Positions 37,654 through 45,451 of a stretch of 64,000 nt of DNA are shown in pieces. The DNA lies in the NCBI GenBank assembly GCA_016705545.1, contig JADIYA010000009.1, positions 62,001 through 126,000 on the forward strand. The letters run 5' to 3'. The first letter of the stretch is position 1. Every line of letters begins with the position of its first letter. This stretch comes from Flavobacteriales bacterium. Its GTDB lineage: Bacteria > Bacteroidota > Bacteroidia > Flavobacteriales_F > PHOS-HE28. The notes beneath the pieces were generated by a model that made no database searches, was not told the DNA's origin, and worked only from the letters and a program-made list of their open reading frames with translations. A program made the position numbers and the translations under genes.

Positions 37654-38321
37654 AACTGATCTGCATCGGCCGCAACTACGGCGAACATGCCAAGGAGCTC
37701 GGCAATGCCGTGCCGGAGGAGCCGGTGGTCTTCCTGAAGCCTGAGAGCGCGTTGATCCCACGCAACGGCCCGATCAGGCTGCCGTCCTTCAGCAACGATG
37801 TGCACCACGAGATCGAATTGGTCTTCGCCATCGCGCGGCGCAACGGCAAGGCCGTCGCCGACCGTGTGACCATCGGCCTGGACCTCACCGCGCGCGACCT
37901 GCAGCAGGAGCTGAAAACGAAAGGGCTACCCTGGGAAAAAGCGAAGGCCTTCGATGGCTCGGCATACGTGGCGGATTCCTTCACAGCGGTTGAATCCTTC
38001 CCGGCTGGCCACCACATCGAGTTCATGCTGAAGAAGAACGGGCAGGTGGTTCAGAGCGGCCATAGCAGCCAGATGATCTTCGATATCCCCGCCTTGATCG
38101 CCAACGTGGAGCGCTACATGCAGCTGGAAACCGATGACCTCCTGTTCACGGGCACGCCCGCCGGCGTAGGGCCATTGAAGGTTGGCGATGAGCTAGAGGG
38201 CTACATGCTCGGTGAGTTGCTCTTCGAGCGAACGGGTGAACGGCCCTTTCCGCCCCTAGGGAAGGCTAGATTTGCGGCCCATGACCAAGACCGTCCACGT
38301 CGGCAACATCGCCTGCGGTAG
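37650..38321 (+). CDS. Fumarylacetoacetate hydrolase family protein
   Basis: 223 aa. FAH-superfamily features: 'LICIGRNYGEHAKELGN' start, 'VVFLKPESALI', the metal-binding 'VHHEIELVFAIARRNGKAV' (E-x-E), 'IGLDLTARDLQQELKTKGLPWEKAKAFDGSA' and 'LLFTGTPAGVGPLKVGDELEG'. Members hydrolyse or decarboxylate acylpyruvate-like compounds with Mg2+ or Mn2+. The expected end is near residue 203; here a basic tail (RFAAHDQDRPRRQHRLR) continues 41 bp into kdsA and contains the kdsA promoter motif. The tail may be real readthrough or the result of a small indel just before the normal stop. Confidence 0.88.
   Translation: MKLICIGRNYGEHAKELGNAVPEEPVVFLKPESALIPRNGPIRLPSFSNDVHHEIELVFAIARRNGKAVADRVTIGLDLTARDLQQELKTKGLPWEKAKAFDGSAYVADSFTAVESFPAGHHIEFMLKKNGQVVQSGHSSQMIFDIPALIANVERYMQLETDDLLFTGTPAGVGPLKVGDELEGYMLGELLFERTGERPFPPLGKARFAAHDQDRPRRQHRLR
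38267..38274 (+). promoter_or_regulatory. -7 promoter element (TAGATTTG) for kdsA
   Basis: Exact TAnnTTTG match followed by CGGCCC, 6 bp before the kdsA ATG. It is embedded in the 3' end of the FAH gene. Confidence 0.65.
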
Positions 38322-39135
38322 CGACCAGCTCTTCCTCATCTCCGGTCCTTGCGTGATCGAGACCGAGGACGTGATGCTGCGCACCGCCGAGAAGCTCAAA
38401 GAGGTGAGCGAGCGCCTGAAGCTGCCCATCATCTACAAGAGCAGCTTCACCAAGGACAACCGCAGCAGCGTCGATTTCTACCAAGGCCCCGGCCTGGACG
38501 AAGGGCTGAAGGTGCTCGCACGCATCAAGAAGGACTTCGGCTTCCCGATCCTCACTGACATCCACTACCCCAGCCAAGCCAAGCCTGCGGCCGAAGTGGT
38601 GGATGTGATCCAGATCCCCGCCTACCTGGTGATGCAGACCACCTTGGTGACCGAGGCCGCGAAGACCGGCGCGGTCATCAACCTGAAGCACGCCCAATTC
38701 CTCGCGCCGGAGAACATGATCAATCCGGCGAAGAAGTGCGAGAGCGTCGGCAACGGCAAGATCATCCTCACCGAGCGCGGCTACACCTTCGGATACAACG
38801 ATCTGGTGGTGGACCCGCGTGCCTTCTACCACATGCGTAGGACCGGCTACCCGCTGGTCTTCGACATCACGCACAGCATCCGCAAGTACGGCATCCCCAG
38901 CGCCGACCCGCGCGGCGGCAACCGCGATGTGATGCCCACCATCGCCCGCGCCGGTGTGGCTGCTGGCGTGGACGGCGTGTTCATCGAGACGCATCCCGAC
39001 CCCGCGACCGCCAAGTGCGACGCGGCCAGCCAGCTCTGCGTGTACGACCTCGAGGAATTCATCAAACCCCTGCTCGAATTGCACGCGGTGGAAGTGAAGC
39101 ACCGTCAGTTAGCCGCAGAGACGCAGAGTCACTGA
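38281..39135 (+). CDS. kdsA: 3-deoxy-8-phosphooctulonate synthase
   Basis: 284 aa from ATG 38281 (MTKTVHVGNIACGSDQLFLISGPCVIE). The KDO8P synthase signature is strong: 'SGPCVIETEDV', 'IIYKSSFTKDNRSSVDFY', 'ILTDIHYPSQAKPAAEVVDVIQIPAYL', 'VINLKHAQFLAPENM' and 'VFDITHSIRKYGIPSADPRGG'. It condenses phosphoenolpyruvate with arabinose-5-phosphate for lipopolysaccharide Kdo. The last ~9 residues (QLAAETQSH) are encoded by the left arm of a palindromic repeat that begins inside the gene, so the C-terminus has been altered by that element. Followed by a transaldolase-CBS fusion and a KdsC-like phosphatase. Confidence 0.96.
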   Translation: MTKTVHVGNIACGSDQLFLISGPCVIETEDVMLRTAEKLKEVSERLKLPIIYKSSFTKDNRSSVDFYQGPGLDEGLKVLARIKKDFGFPILTDIHYPSQAKPAAEVVDVIQIPAYLVMQTTLVTEAAKTGAVINLKHAQFLAPENMINPAKKCESVGNGKIILTERGYTFGYNDLVVDPRAFYHMRRTGYPLVFDITHSIRKYGIPSADPRGGNRDVMPTIARAGVAAGVDGVFIETHPDPATAKCDAASQLCVYDLEEFIKPLLELHAVEVKHRQLAAETQSH

Positions 39136-39193
39136 GAAAACCAACACGAACCAACCATCCGCATTCTCCGCGCCTTTGCGCCTCTGCGGCCAA
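39109..39193. repeat. Inverted-repeat element (GCCGCAGAGACGCAGAG type)
   Basis: The left arm (39109-39128) and the right arm (39174-39193) are reverse complements with three mismatches over 20 bp. The arms enclose 45 bp with 'GTCACTGAGAAAA'. This pattern, CCGCAGAGACGCAGAG ... CTCTGCGGC, is a dispersed repeat I have seen in many environmental bacterial genomes. The left arm overlaps the kdsA 3' end; the right arm ends 9 bp before the next start codon. Confidence 0.75.
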
Positions 39194-39202
39194 ACCACCA
39201 CC

Positions 39203-40225
39203 ATGGAACTCTACTTAGACAGCGCCGACATCAAGGAAATCGACGAAGCCTTCAAGCTCGGCTTCCTCACCGGCCTCACCACCACCCCGACGTTCATGCA
39301 CCGCGGCGGGGTCACCAACATCGACAAGATGATCCTCGACCTCGCCAAGAAGGTGCCCATCCTTCAGGTGGAAGCCTTGGGCGAGACCGCCGAGGAAGTG
39401 GTGAAGGAGGCGGAGCGCCAGCTGAAGATGGGCCTTAAGAAGGACACAACCGTCTTCAAGATACCGGTGAGCCTCGAAGGCCTGCGCGCTTGCAAGATGC
39501 TCCGCAACAAGGGCATCATGGTGAACGTGCACCTGGTGTACACCATCCAGCAGGCATACATGGCCATGCAGGCCGGTGCCACCTACGTGTGCCCGCTCGT
39601 CGGCCGCCTGCAGGACCAGGGACATGACGCCCTCGCCCTCGTGGAACAGTGCGTGCGCGCCGTGAACTACTACGGCTACGATACCAAGATCATGTTCAGC
39701 AGCGTGCGCACCGTGGAGCATGTGCGCAATGCCGTGGACCTCGGCGTGCACACGATCACCGTGCCTTGGAAGCTGATGAAGCAGCTCACCGACAACCACT
39801 TCACGGCCATCGGCACCAAGCAGTTCTACGTGGACACGCGCCTGATCACCATGAAGGTGAAGGACGTGCTCTCGCGCAGCAACCCGGTCGTGAAGGACAG
39901 CGCCACCGTGAGCGAGGCCCTCGTGGAGATGACCAAGCACGGCTTCGGCGCGGTGATGGTGGTGGATGCCAAAGGCAAGAACCTCGGCGTCTTCACCGAT
40001 GGCGGCCTGCGTCGCGGCATCGAGAAGGAAGGCAACAAGTTCCTCGCGAAGAAGTTGAGCGCATTGAAGTTCAATGCCCCCTTCACCATCAGTCCGGAAG
40101 CCTTGCTCGATGAAGCCCAGAAGGCCTTCAAGGAGCACAAGGTGGATACGCTGAGCGTGAGCGAGAACGGCAAACAGCTCGGCATGCTCGACATCCAGGA
40201 CCTGATGAAGGCGATCGCGGGTTGA
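39203..40225 (+). CDS. Transaldolase (FSA/TalC-like) fused to a CBS pair
   Basis: 340 aa from ATG 39203 (MELYLDSADIKEIDEAF). Residues 1-215 are an FSA/TalC-type transaldolase: Asp6, Gln55 in 'ILQVEALGETAE', Schiff-base Lys86 in 'TTVFKIPVSLEGLRA' and 'GATYVCPLVGRLQDQGHDAL'. Residues about 225-340 form two CBS motifs, 'VKDSATVSEALVEMTKHGFGAVMVVD...GVFTDGGLRRGIEKEGN' and 'KVDTLSVSENGKQLGMLDIQDLMKAI'. These closely resemble the CBS pair of arabinose-5-phosphate isomerases (KdsD), including G-x-F-T-D-G-x-L-R-R. It lies between kdsA and a KdsC-like gene, suggesting a role in supplying pentose phosphate for Kdo (inference). Confidence 0.88.
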   Translation: MELYLDSADIKEIDEAFKLGFLTGLTTTPTFMHRGGVTNIDKMILDLAKKVPILQVEALGETAEEVVKEAERQLKMGLKKDTTVFKIPVSLEGLRACKMLRNKGIMVNVHLVYTIQQAYMAMQAGATYVCPLVGRLQDQGHDALALVEQCVRAVNYYGYDTKIMFSSVRTVEHVRNAVDLGVHTITVPWKLMKQLTDNHFTAIGTKQFYVDTRLITMKVKDVLSRSNPVVKDSATVSEALVEMTKHGFGAVMVVDAKGKNLGVFTDGGLRRGIEKEGNKFLAKKLSALKFNAPFTISPEALLDEAQKAFKEHKVDTLSVSENGKQLGMLDIQDLMKAIAG

Positions 40226-40277
40226 GGGTTAAAGGATGAACAGGTTTGGGGTTGAATGCACCTCAACCGATCGTACC

Positions 40278-40925
40278 ATGCCACGCTTCATCCATAGCGA
40301 GCCCGAGCTCCTGCGCCGCTTGGCCAGGACCAAGGCCGTGCTCTTCGATTGGGATGGCGTCTTCAACGACGGCTTCAAGGATGCCGACGGCGGAAGCCCA
40401 TTCAGCGAGGTGGGCAGCATGGGCGTCAACCTCCTGCGCTTCGCACTCTGGCTACGTAATGGAACGTTGCCAAAGGCCGCGGTGATCACCGGCCAGCACA
40501 ACCCGTTCGCAGAACGCTTCGGTCAGCGCGAGCGGCTGCACGGCGTCTACATGGGCTTCACCAACAAGCCCGAAGCATTCGATGCATTCCTATCGACACA
40601 CGGGCTGCAAGCCGACGAGGTGGCCTTCTTCTTCGATGATGTGCTGGACCTGCCGGTAGCTGCCCGATGCGGCTTGCGCGTGATGATCGGCAGCACTGTG
40701 ACGGCCTGGCTCATCGAGCAGGCCATCGCTCGCGACGAGGTTGACATTGTTACAGCGAACAGCGGCGGCGACAATGGCTTACGAGAAGCGACGGATGCGG
40801 TGATCGCATTGCTAGGCCATGGTGCGCATGTGATCGCGCATCGCACAGCCTACTCCGAAACATACCAGCGTTACCTGGGCGAACGCCAAGCCGTGGAGCC
40901 GGTGGTGCTGCGCAACGCGCGCTAG
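40278..40925 (+). CDS. KdsC-like HAD phosphatase
   Basis: 215 aa from ATG 40278; an upstream ATG at 40236 has a better AAAGG leader and is also possible. HAD motifs: 'VLFDWDGVFNDG' (motif I, D-x-D-G), 'AVITGQHNPFAERFG' (motif II, T-G), 'FTNKPEAFDAFL' (motif III Lys) and 'VAFFFDDVLDLPVAARCGL' (motif IV, D-D). The arrangement matches the tetrameric KdsC/C0 HAD group, in which KdsC hydrolyses Kdo-8-phosphate. Motif I is FDWDGVFNDG rather than the usual DxDGVLTDG, and the C-terminal half is longer than typical. Position after kdsA supports a Kdo-8-P or related phosphatase. Confidence 0.75.
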   Translation: MPRFIHSEPELLRRLARTKAVLFDWDGVFNDGFKDADGGSPFSEVGSMGVNLLRFALWLRNGTLPKAAVITGQHNPFAERFGQRERLHGVYMGFTNKPEAFDAFLSTHGLQADEVAFFFDDVLDLPVAARCGLRVMIGSTVTAWLIEQAIARDEVDIVTANSGGDNGLREATDAVIALLGHGAHVIAHRTAYSETYQRYLGERQAVEPVVLRNAR

Positions 40926-40932
40926 CACTCCC

Positions 40933-41348
40933 CTACTTCAGCTTCACGGCGGTCACTACCGGCACATGCCCCATGGCCACCGCTGCTTCCTCGAACGAGG
41001 GAGGCCCGAACCGGCCGCGCGCATCATTGCCGAATCCATACGGCTCGTTGGGGATTCGAGCGCATTCGGGTCGAGCGCACCGTTGCTGTTCACATCGTGG
41101 AAGACCTTGATGGCATGTTTTCCGGGAGGCAAGCTCAGGAACACGACACGCGGCTTGGCCCCGTTTGCGGTCACCTCTTTGGTCAAGCACCCTTTCTCGG
41201 TTGTATATGCCTCATCACTCGGGCACACGGCCACCAGCAATTTGCCGCCAACGTCGGGCTTGCTCAGGACCATGTCGATGGTAAGCGAGGCCTGCGCTTG
41301 AGCGAGGCATGCTGTGAGAAGGCCGATGAGCAGGATCAGGGTTCGCAT
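40933..41348 (-). pseudogene. DUF2141 family secreted protein, frameshifted
   Basis: The first frame (from ATG 41348) encodes a signal peptide (MRTLILLIGLLTACLAQAQA) and the DUF2141 core: 'LLVAVCPSDEAYTTEKGCL', 'VVFLSLPPGKHAIKVFHDVNSNGALD'. Just after 'NGALDPNALES' the conserved end appears in another frame: 'RIPNEPYGFGNDARGRFGPP...VVTAVKLK', stopping at 40933. A single indel near 41055-41065 restores a ~138-aa protein of normal length. The family is small, exported and of unknown function. Its start overlaps the aat stop by 13 bp. Confidence 0.8.
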
Positions 41349-41935
41349 GGGAATCGCGCGTTGCTTGCCAAAGCATCCTTCAATCGGCGGTCGAAGTCCG
41401 TTGCGCTGATCTCGAATGCGCCCAAGGAGCGGGTGAAGGGGTTGATGTACTGCGAATCGAAGAGCATGAATCGTGCAGATCTGAGTTCAGCCGCGAGTGC
41501 GAAGAACGCCGCCTTGCCTGCATTGTTCACGCCGAAGAGGCTCTCGCCGAAGAAGGCCGCCCCCAGGGCCACACCGTAGATGCCGCCTACAAGCTTGCCC
41601 TCGCTCCAGGCCTCCACTGAATGCGCATGGCCTTGTCGATGAAGTTCGGTGTAGGCGTCAATCATGCGATCATCGATCCAGGTCTCGGCGCGATCGGCGC
41701 ATCGGCGCATCACTTCTTCAAAGCAGCGATTCACCGTGATGGTGAAGCGACCGGTGCGGAGGTGGCGAGCGGTCGTAGTGTCGGGCTTCAAACTGGACAG
41801 TTCGAACACCGCTCGACGCACGGGCCGATGGATGTGGATCACCCCATCATCTTCAACCATCGGGAACCAGCCGCGCTGATAGAGCTGCAAGAGCACATCA
41901 GCAGAAAGACCGAGGTCCGCTTCAGCATCAACCAT
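41336..41935 (-). CDS. aat: Leucyl/phenylalanyl-tRNA--protein transferase
   Basis: 199 aa from ATG 41935 (MVDAEADLGLSADVLLQLYQRGWFPM). A long upstream in-frame extension only overlaps the protease gene and is not Aat-like. Family motifs: 'YQRGWFPM', 'RRAVFELSSLK', 'HSVEAWSEGKLVGGIYGVALGAAFFGESLFG', 'NAGKAAFFALA' and 'FMLFDSQYINPFTRSLGAFEI'. It transfers Leu or Phe from tRNA to proteins with N-terminal Arg/Lys, marking them for ClpS/ClpAP (N-degron). Its ATG shares one base with the stop of the protease gene, so translation is probably coupled. Confidence 0.93.
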   Translation of the reverse strand: MVDAEADLGLSADVLLQLYQRGWFPMVEDDGVIHIHRPVRRAVFELSSLKPDTTTARHLRTGRFTITVNRCFEEVMRRCADRAETWIDDRMIDAYTELHRQGHAHSVEAWSEGKLVGGIYGVALGAAFFGESLFGVNNAGKAAFFALAAELRSARFMLFDSQYINPFTRSLGAFEISATDFDRRLKDALASNARFPCEP

Positions 41936-43584
41936 CACTTCACGGCACGCACCGTCCGCGTTGCACCATCCACACTGACCTGGAAGAACCAAAGGCCGCG
42001 CGGCAGTTCTTCCAACGACCCGACCTGCAAGGTTCCATTGGCGACCATCGCGCTGCGCCGAATGGAGGATCGGCCGGAAGCATCGAGGATGCTCACCGTC
42101 ACGAGGCCATCGGCCATGCCCGGCACAACAAGCGTGAGCCGGTCCTCGAAAGGGATGGGATAGGCCAACAACCCTGAAGTGAATTCGCTTTCCGACAACG
42201 CTGTGGTGAGCGTGAGCCACGCATGCGCCTGCATGAAGTCGGGGATGCCGTAGCCCATGCTGTCGTTGGGCGTGAGGTAGAGGTGGGCGCTGCGTCGCAC
42301 GGCGTCCATCAGATCATGCGCACTGCGCTGCGGATGCAATTGCCAGAGGCAGGCCACGAGTCCAGCGAGGATCGGCGAGCTGAAGGAAGTGCCATTGATC
42401 GCGGCCACGCTATCGCCCTCCAGCCGGAGTCCGATGGCCCCGGCGCCCATGGCCATCACATCGGGTTTCACGCGGCCATCGGCACTGGGGCCGAATGCGC
42501 TGAAGCCCGCATGCAACTCGTTCCCGCCCACCGCGCCCACCGTGAGGATATTGAAGGCATCGGCCGGCGCGCTGATGTAGTGCCATGCGCCCCAGCCATT
42601 GTTGCCCGCGCTCTGCACTGGGATCATGCCCTTCTGCGCGGCCATGCCCGCAGCGATGCTGATGCGCGTGGTGGCGCCATCGAGTTCCTCGTAGGTGTGG
42701 TTCAGGAGCGAATCGTCGTAGGTGGTATAGCCGAGTGAGGTGTTGAGCACATCGCAGCCAAGGCTGTCGAGCAGTTCCGCGCCAGCGATCCAGTTGTCCT
42801 CCTCCACCGGCATCTCGAAGGCGACCTCCTCGGTGCGCACCAAGGCGTAATCGGCGAGCGGCGCCGTGCCCTGCAGGTACCCGGGGAGGATGCCGGTCAT
42901 GCACGAGAGCACGCTCCGGCCGTGCCAATGGTCATCGTACACATCGCCGTCGTGGTTCACCATGTCGCGGGTGAACACGATGCCCTCGCGTGCGCGCAGG
43001 TCTGCGAATGCGGCGAGCGAATCGGTGTCCTCGAAGCCGGAATCGAGCACGCCGATGAGCATGCCCTGGCCCTTGGCATCGATAGCATGAAGCTCGTGGC
43101 CGTTGAGCATGCTGATCTGTGTCCACGACCAGCCGTAATCCTCGGGCTGGCCTCCGCGCGATACCATGGGCGGCGGCGCCTCCAGGGTGAATTTCTCCAG
43201 TGGCTGCGGGGAAAGGGAGAGGCGATGGGTATTCCTCACGTTGCTCACGAAGGGCAGCTGTTCGATGGCATCCAGCGCATCGGTATCAGACGTCCGGATG
43301 GTGACGGCGTTGAACCACTTGCTGCGATTGATCAGCTGCACATCGCCGGTGGCGAGCACGGCGCTGATGTAAACCGGGTCCACGGGCAGATCACTCTCGT
43401 CGATGGAGATGCCTTGGTTCTGCCTCCGGGTGATCGAGCGTTCCGAGAGGTATTCCTGCGGCTCACCAATGGTGAAAGGCGTGGCGTCCTTATCCGTGAA
43501 CTGCACCCAGTAGGTATCGGGGCCGGTCTGCGCCGAGATGCTGATCACGAACGACGAAAACAGAGTGGTGATCAGGATTCTCAT
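41935..43584 (-). CDS. Secreted subtilisin-like (S8) protease with T9SS sorting domain
   Basis: 549 aa from ATG 43584, which opens a signal peptide (MRILITTLFSSFVISISAQ). The N-terminal part is a propeptide with 'FVSNVRNTHRLS'. The S8 catalytic triad is visible: Asp in 'LIGVLDSGFEDT' (about 180), His in 'DHWHGRSVLSCMTG' (about 220) and Ser in 'INGTSFSSPILAGLVACL' (about 400). The C-terminal ~85 residues ('LLAYPIPFEDRLTLVVPG', 'VTVSILDASGRSS', 'LEELPRGLWFFQVSVDG') are a type-A T9SS domain. A surface or secreted protease, probably nutritional or processing. Confidence 0.92.
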   Translation of the reverse strand: MRILITTLFSSFVISISAQTGPDTYWVQFTDKDATPFTIGEPQEYLSERSITRRQNQGISIDESDLPVDPVYISAVLATGDVQLINRSKWFNAVTIRTSDTDALDAIEQLPFVSNVRNTHRLSLSPQPLEKFTLEAPPPMVSRGGQPEDYGWSWTQISMLNGHELHAIDAKGQGMLIGVLDSGFEDTDSLAAFADLRAREGIVFTRDMVNHDGDVYDDHWHGRSVLSCMTGILPGYLQGTAPLADYALVRTEEVAFEMPVEEDNWIAGAELLDSLGCDVLNTSLGYTTYDDSLLNHTYEELDGATTRISIAAGMAAQKGMIPVQSAGNNGWGAWHYISAPADAFNILTVGAVGGNELHAGFSAFGPSADGRVKPDVMAMGAGAIGLRLEGDSVAAINGTSFSSPILAGLVACLWQLHPQRSAHDLMDAVRRSAHLYLTPNDSMGYGIPDFMQAHAWLTLTTALSESEFTSGLLAYPIPFEDRLTLVVPGMADGLVTVSILDASGRSSIRRSAMVANGTLQVGSLEELPRGLWFFQVSVDGATRTVRAVK

Positions 43585-43585
43585 G

Positions 43586-44257
43586 CTATTCAGTTCCATA
43601 AGCCACAGCGACCATGTCCAGTCGCCAGCATTCGAGACAGCCCGCTGCTTGTTGATTCTTGAACTCACGATACGTGCTCACCATGCCCAGATCCTTGGCC
43701 CAGCGCTCCTCGTAGTTATTCGTGCCGATCAGGTTCGCGGGCACGGTGTTCTTCACGAGCACCGTATTGGCATGACTGAGCCCGCCCCCTGACCACGCTT
43801 GCCCAACCTCCCGGAAAGCCACCTCCAGCTCGCCCTCCACGTTGTAAACGTTCACATCCCAACGCCGGCCATCTCGCACAGGGAAACTGAGCTTCTGCCT
43901 GCGGAGGTTCTCTTCTGCCACTTCAGCGGCGATGTTGTCCATGGTGCTGGTCCACACATCGCGCACCACCCAATTGCTATCGGCACCGAGCACCATCCGG
44001 TGTATCCGCCAAGCCGTTCGCCCAGCCGGATCCGTGTATTCCTCCACCACCTTCTCTTTCAACCGGTAGCTCACCGCGCCGATGTTCGGAACGGGATCAT
44101 CGCGCCAAGCACTGTCCACCTGGTACTCGATCCACGCACCCACCTTCCGAGGGAAGTAGCCATAACCCATGTCGGGGGCTGGGGCCTCTTCCTTCTTGCA
44201 GGATGCGAGCACAGCAGCACCGATGACGATGGTGAGGAGGACTCGGGTCGGTTTCAT
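43586..44257 (-). CDS. Lipoprotein of unknown function
   Basis: 223 aa. The signal 'LLTIVIGAAVLASCKKEEAP' has an ideal L-A-S-C lipobox, so Cys19 is lipidated. The mature part contains 'YGYFPRKVGAWIEYQVDSAWRDD', a motif of Bacteroidota periplasmic/surface lipoproteins, with strand-rich sequence to the end. It overlaps mnmA by 4 bp (ATGA) and is separated by 1 bp from the protease gene, so it belongs to that operon. Function not recognised. Confidence 0.8.
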   Translation of the reverse strand: MKPTRVLLTIVIGAAVLASCKKEEAPAPDMGYGYFPRKVGAWIEYQVDSAWRDDPVPNIGAVSYRLKEKVVEEYTDPAGRTAWRIHRMVLGADSNWVVRDVWTSTMDNIAAEVAEENLRRQKLSFPVRDGRRWDVNVYNVEGELEVAFREVGQAWSGGGLSHANTVLVKNTVPANLIGTNNYEERWAKDLGMVSTYREFKNQQAAGCLECWRLDMVAVAYGTE

Positions 44258-45352
44258 GGTCTATGGCCTATCGATGAACCCGCCGCCGAGCACATCATCG
44301 CCATCATAGAAGACGGCGCTCTGCCCGGGTGCGATGCCTGCCACGGGGCGTGAAATTCCACTTGCACGCGTTCGCCATCCATTTTCAGGGTTCCGGGCGT
44401 GCCCTTGTCCTTGTAACGGATCTTCACGGTGGCCTCCATCTCTCCCACCAACGCCTCCACCAGCTGGAAGTTCGGCTTGCGCACCCACAAGCTGGTCCGG
44501 TTCAGGTCGCTCTTACGGCCCAGCACAACGGTATTGGACTCTGGCTGGATGTCGGTCACGTACATCGGCTCTCCGGTGGCGATACCCAGGCCTTTGCGCT
44601 GGCCGATGGTGAAGAAGGGGTAGCCATCATGCTCGCCGAGGGCCTCACCGCTGGTGCTCACGAGCTTTCCCTGGGCCAGTTTGGCCGTGGCCTCGGGCTC
44701 CTTGCGCTTGAGGAAGCCCCGGTAGTCGTTGTCCGGGATGAAGCAGATCTCATAGCTCTCGCTCTTCTGCGCCAGCTCGGGGAATCCGCTGTCCATGGCC
44801 ATTTGGCGGATGGCGCTCTTGCGGAAGTGTCCGATGGGGAATCGCGTGCGCGCGAGGTTCTTCTGCTCGAGCCCCCAGAGCACATAGCTCTGGTCCTTGG
44901 TCTCATCGAGCCCCTTGCGCACGGCCCAACAGCCATCGGCATGCTGCAGCGATTGCGCGTAGTGCCCGGTGGCGATCAACTCGCACTCCATCATATCAGC
45001 GCTTGAGCAGGGCTTCCCATTTGATGAAGGTGTTGCATAGCACGCAGGGATTCGGCGTTCGGCCGGCCATGTACTCACGCGTGAAGTTGCCGATGATGGC
45101 ATCGCCGAACTCCTCGCGGATGTCGATGATCATGTGGTGGAAGCCGCGGCTCACCGCCATGTTCCGCGCATCGTTGATGCTATCGAGGTCGCAGCAGCCC
45201 GTGATCCGCTTGCCACCGCTGGCATCGGCGTAGTCCCAGGTCTTCATGGTGACGCCGATCACCTCGTAGCCCTCATCATGCAGCATCAGCGCCGCTACGG
45301 AGCTGTCCACTCCGCCGCTCATGGCCACCAGTATGCGTCCGTTCTTGCTCAT
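44254..45352 (-). pseudogene. mnmA: tRNA-specific 2-thiouridylase MnmA, frameshifted
   Basis: The first frame (from ATG 45352) has the PP-loop 'ILVAMSGGVDSSVAALML', 'ITGCCDLDSINDARNMA' and catalytic Cys in 'RTPNPCVLCNTFIKWEALLKR', then stops. The rest, 'ADMMECELIATGHYAQSLQHADG', continues in another frame to 44254, including 'KDQSYVLWGLEQKNLARTRFPIG', the second Cys region 'SYEICFIPDNDY' and the C-terminal barrel 'GQRKGLGIATGEPMYVTDI'. A 1-2 nt indel near 45000 (in AAGCGCTGAT) joins them into a ~366-aa enzyme. MnmA makes s2U34 in tRNA and is near-universal, so a sequencing or assembly error is more likely than real loss. Confidence 0.9.
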
Positions 45353-45451
45353 GCTCGTTCCGTCATGCCTCTTTCAAATTCCACCTGTCATTGATCCCCC
45401 GGTCACCCCAAGCGGGGCGAAGGAGCCTCTTTCAGTTCTCACTCCTCGCTC

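Noticed and set aside
42000..42220. Upstream extension of the aat frame
   Set aside because: It lies inside the protease C-terminal coding region and lacks Aat-like sequence; the ATG at 41935 begins the conserved N-terminus.
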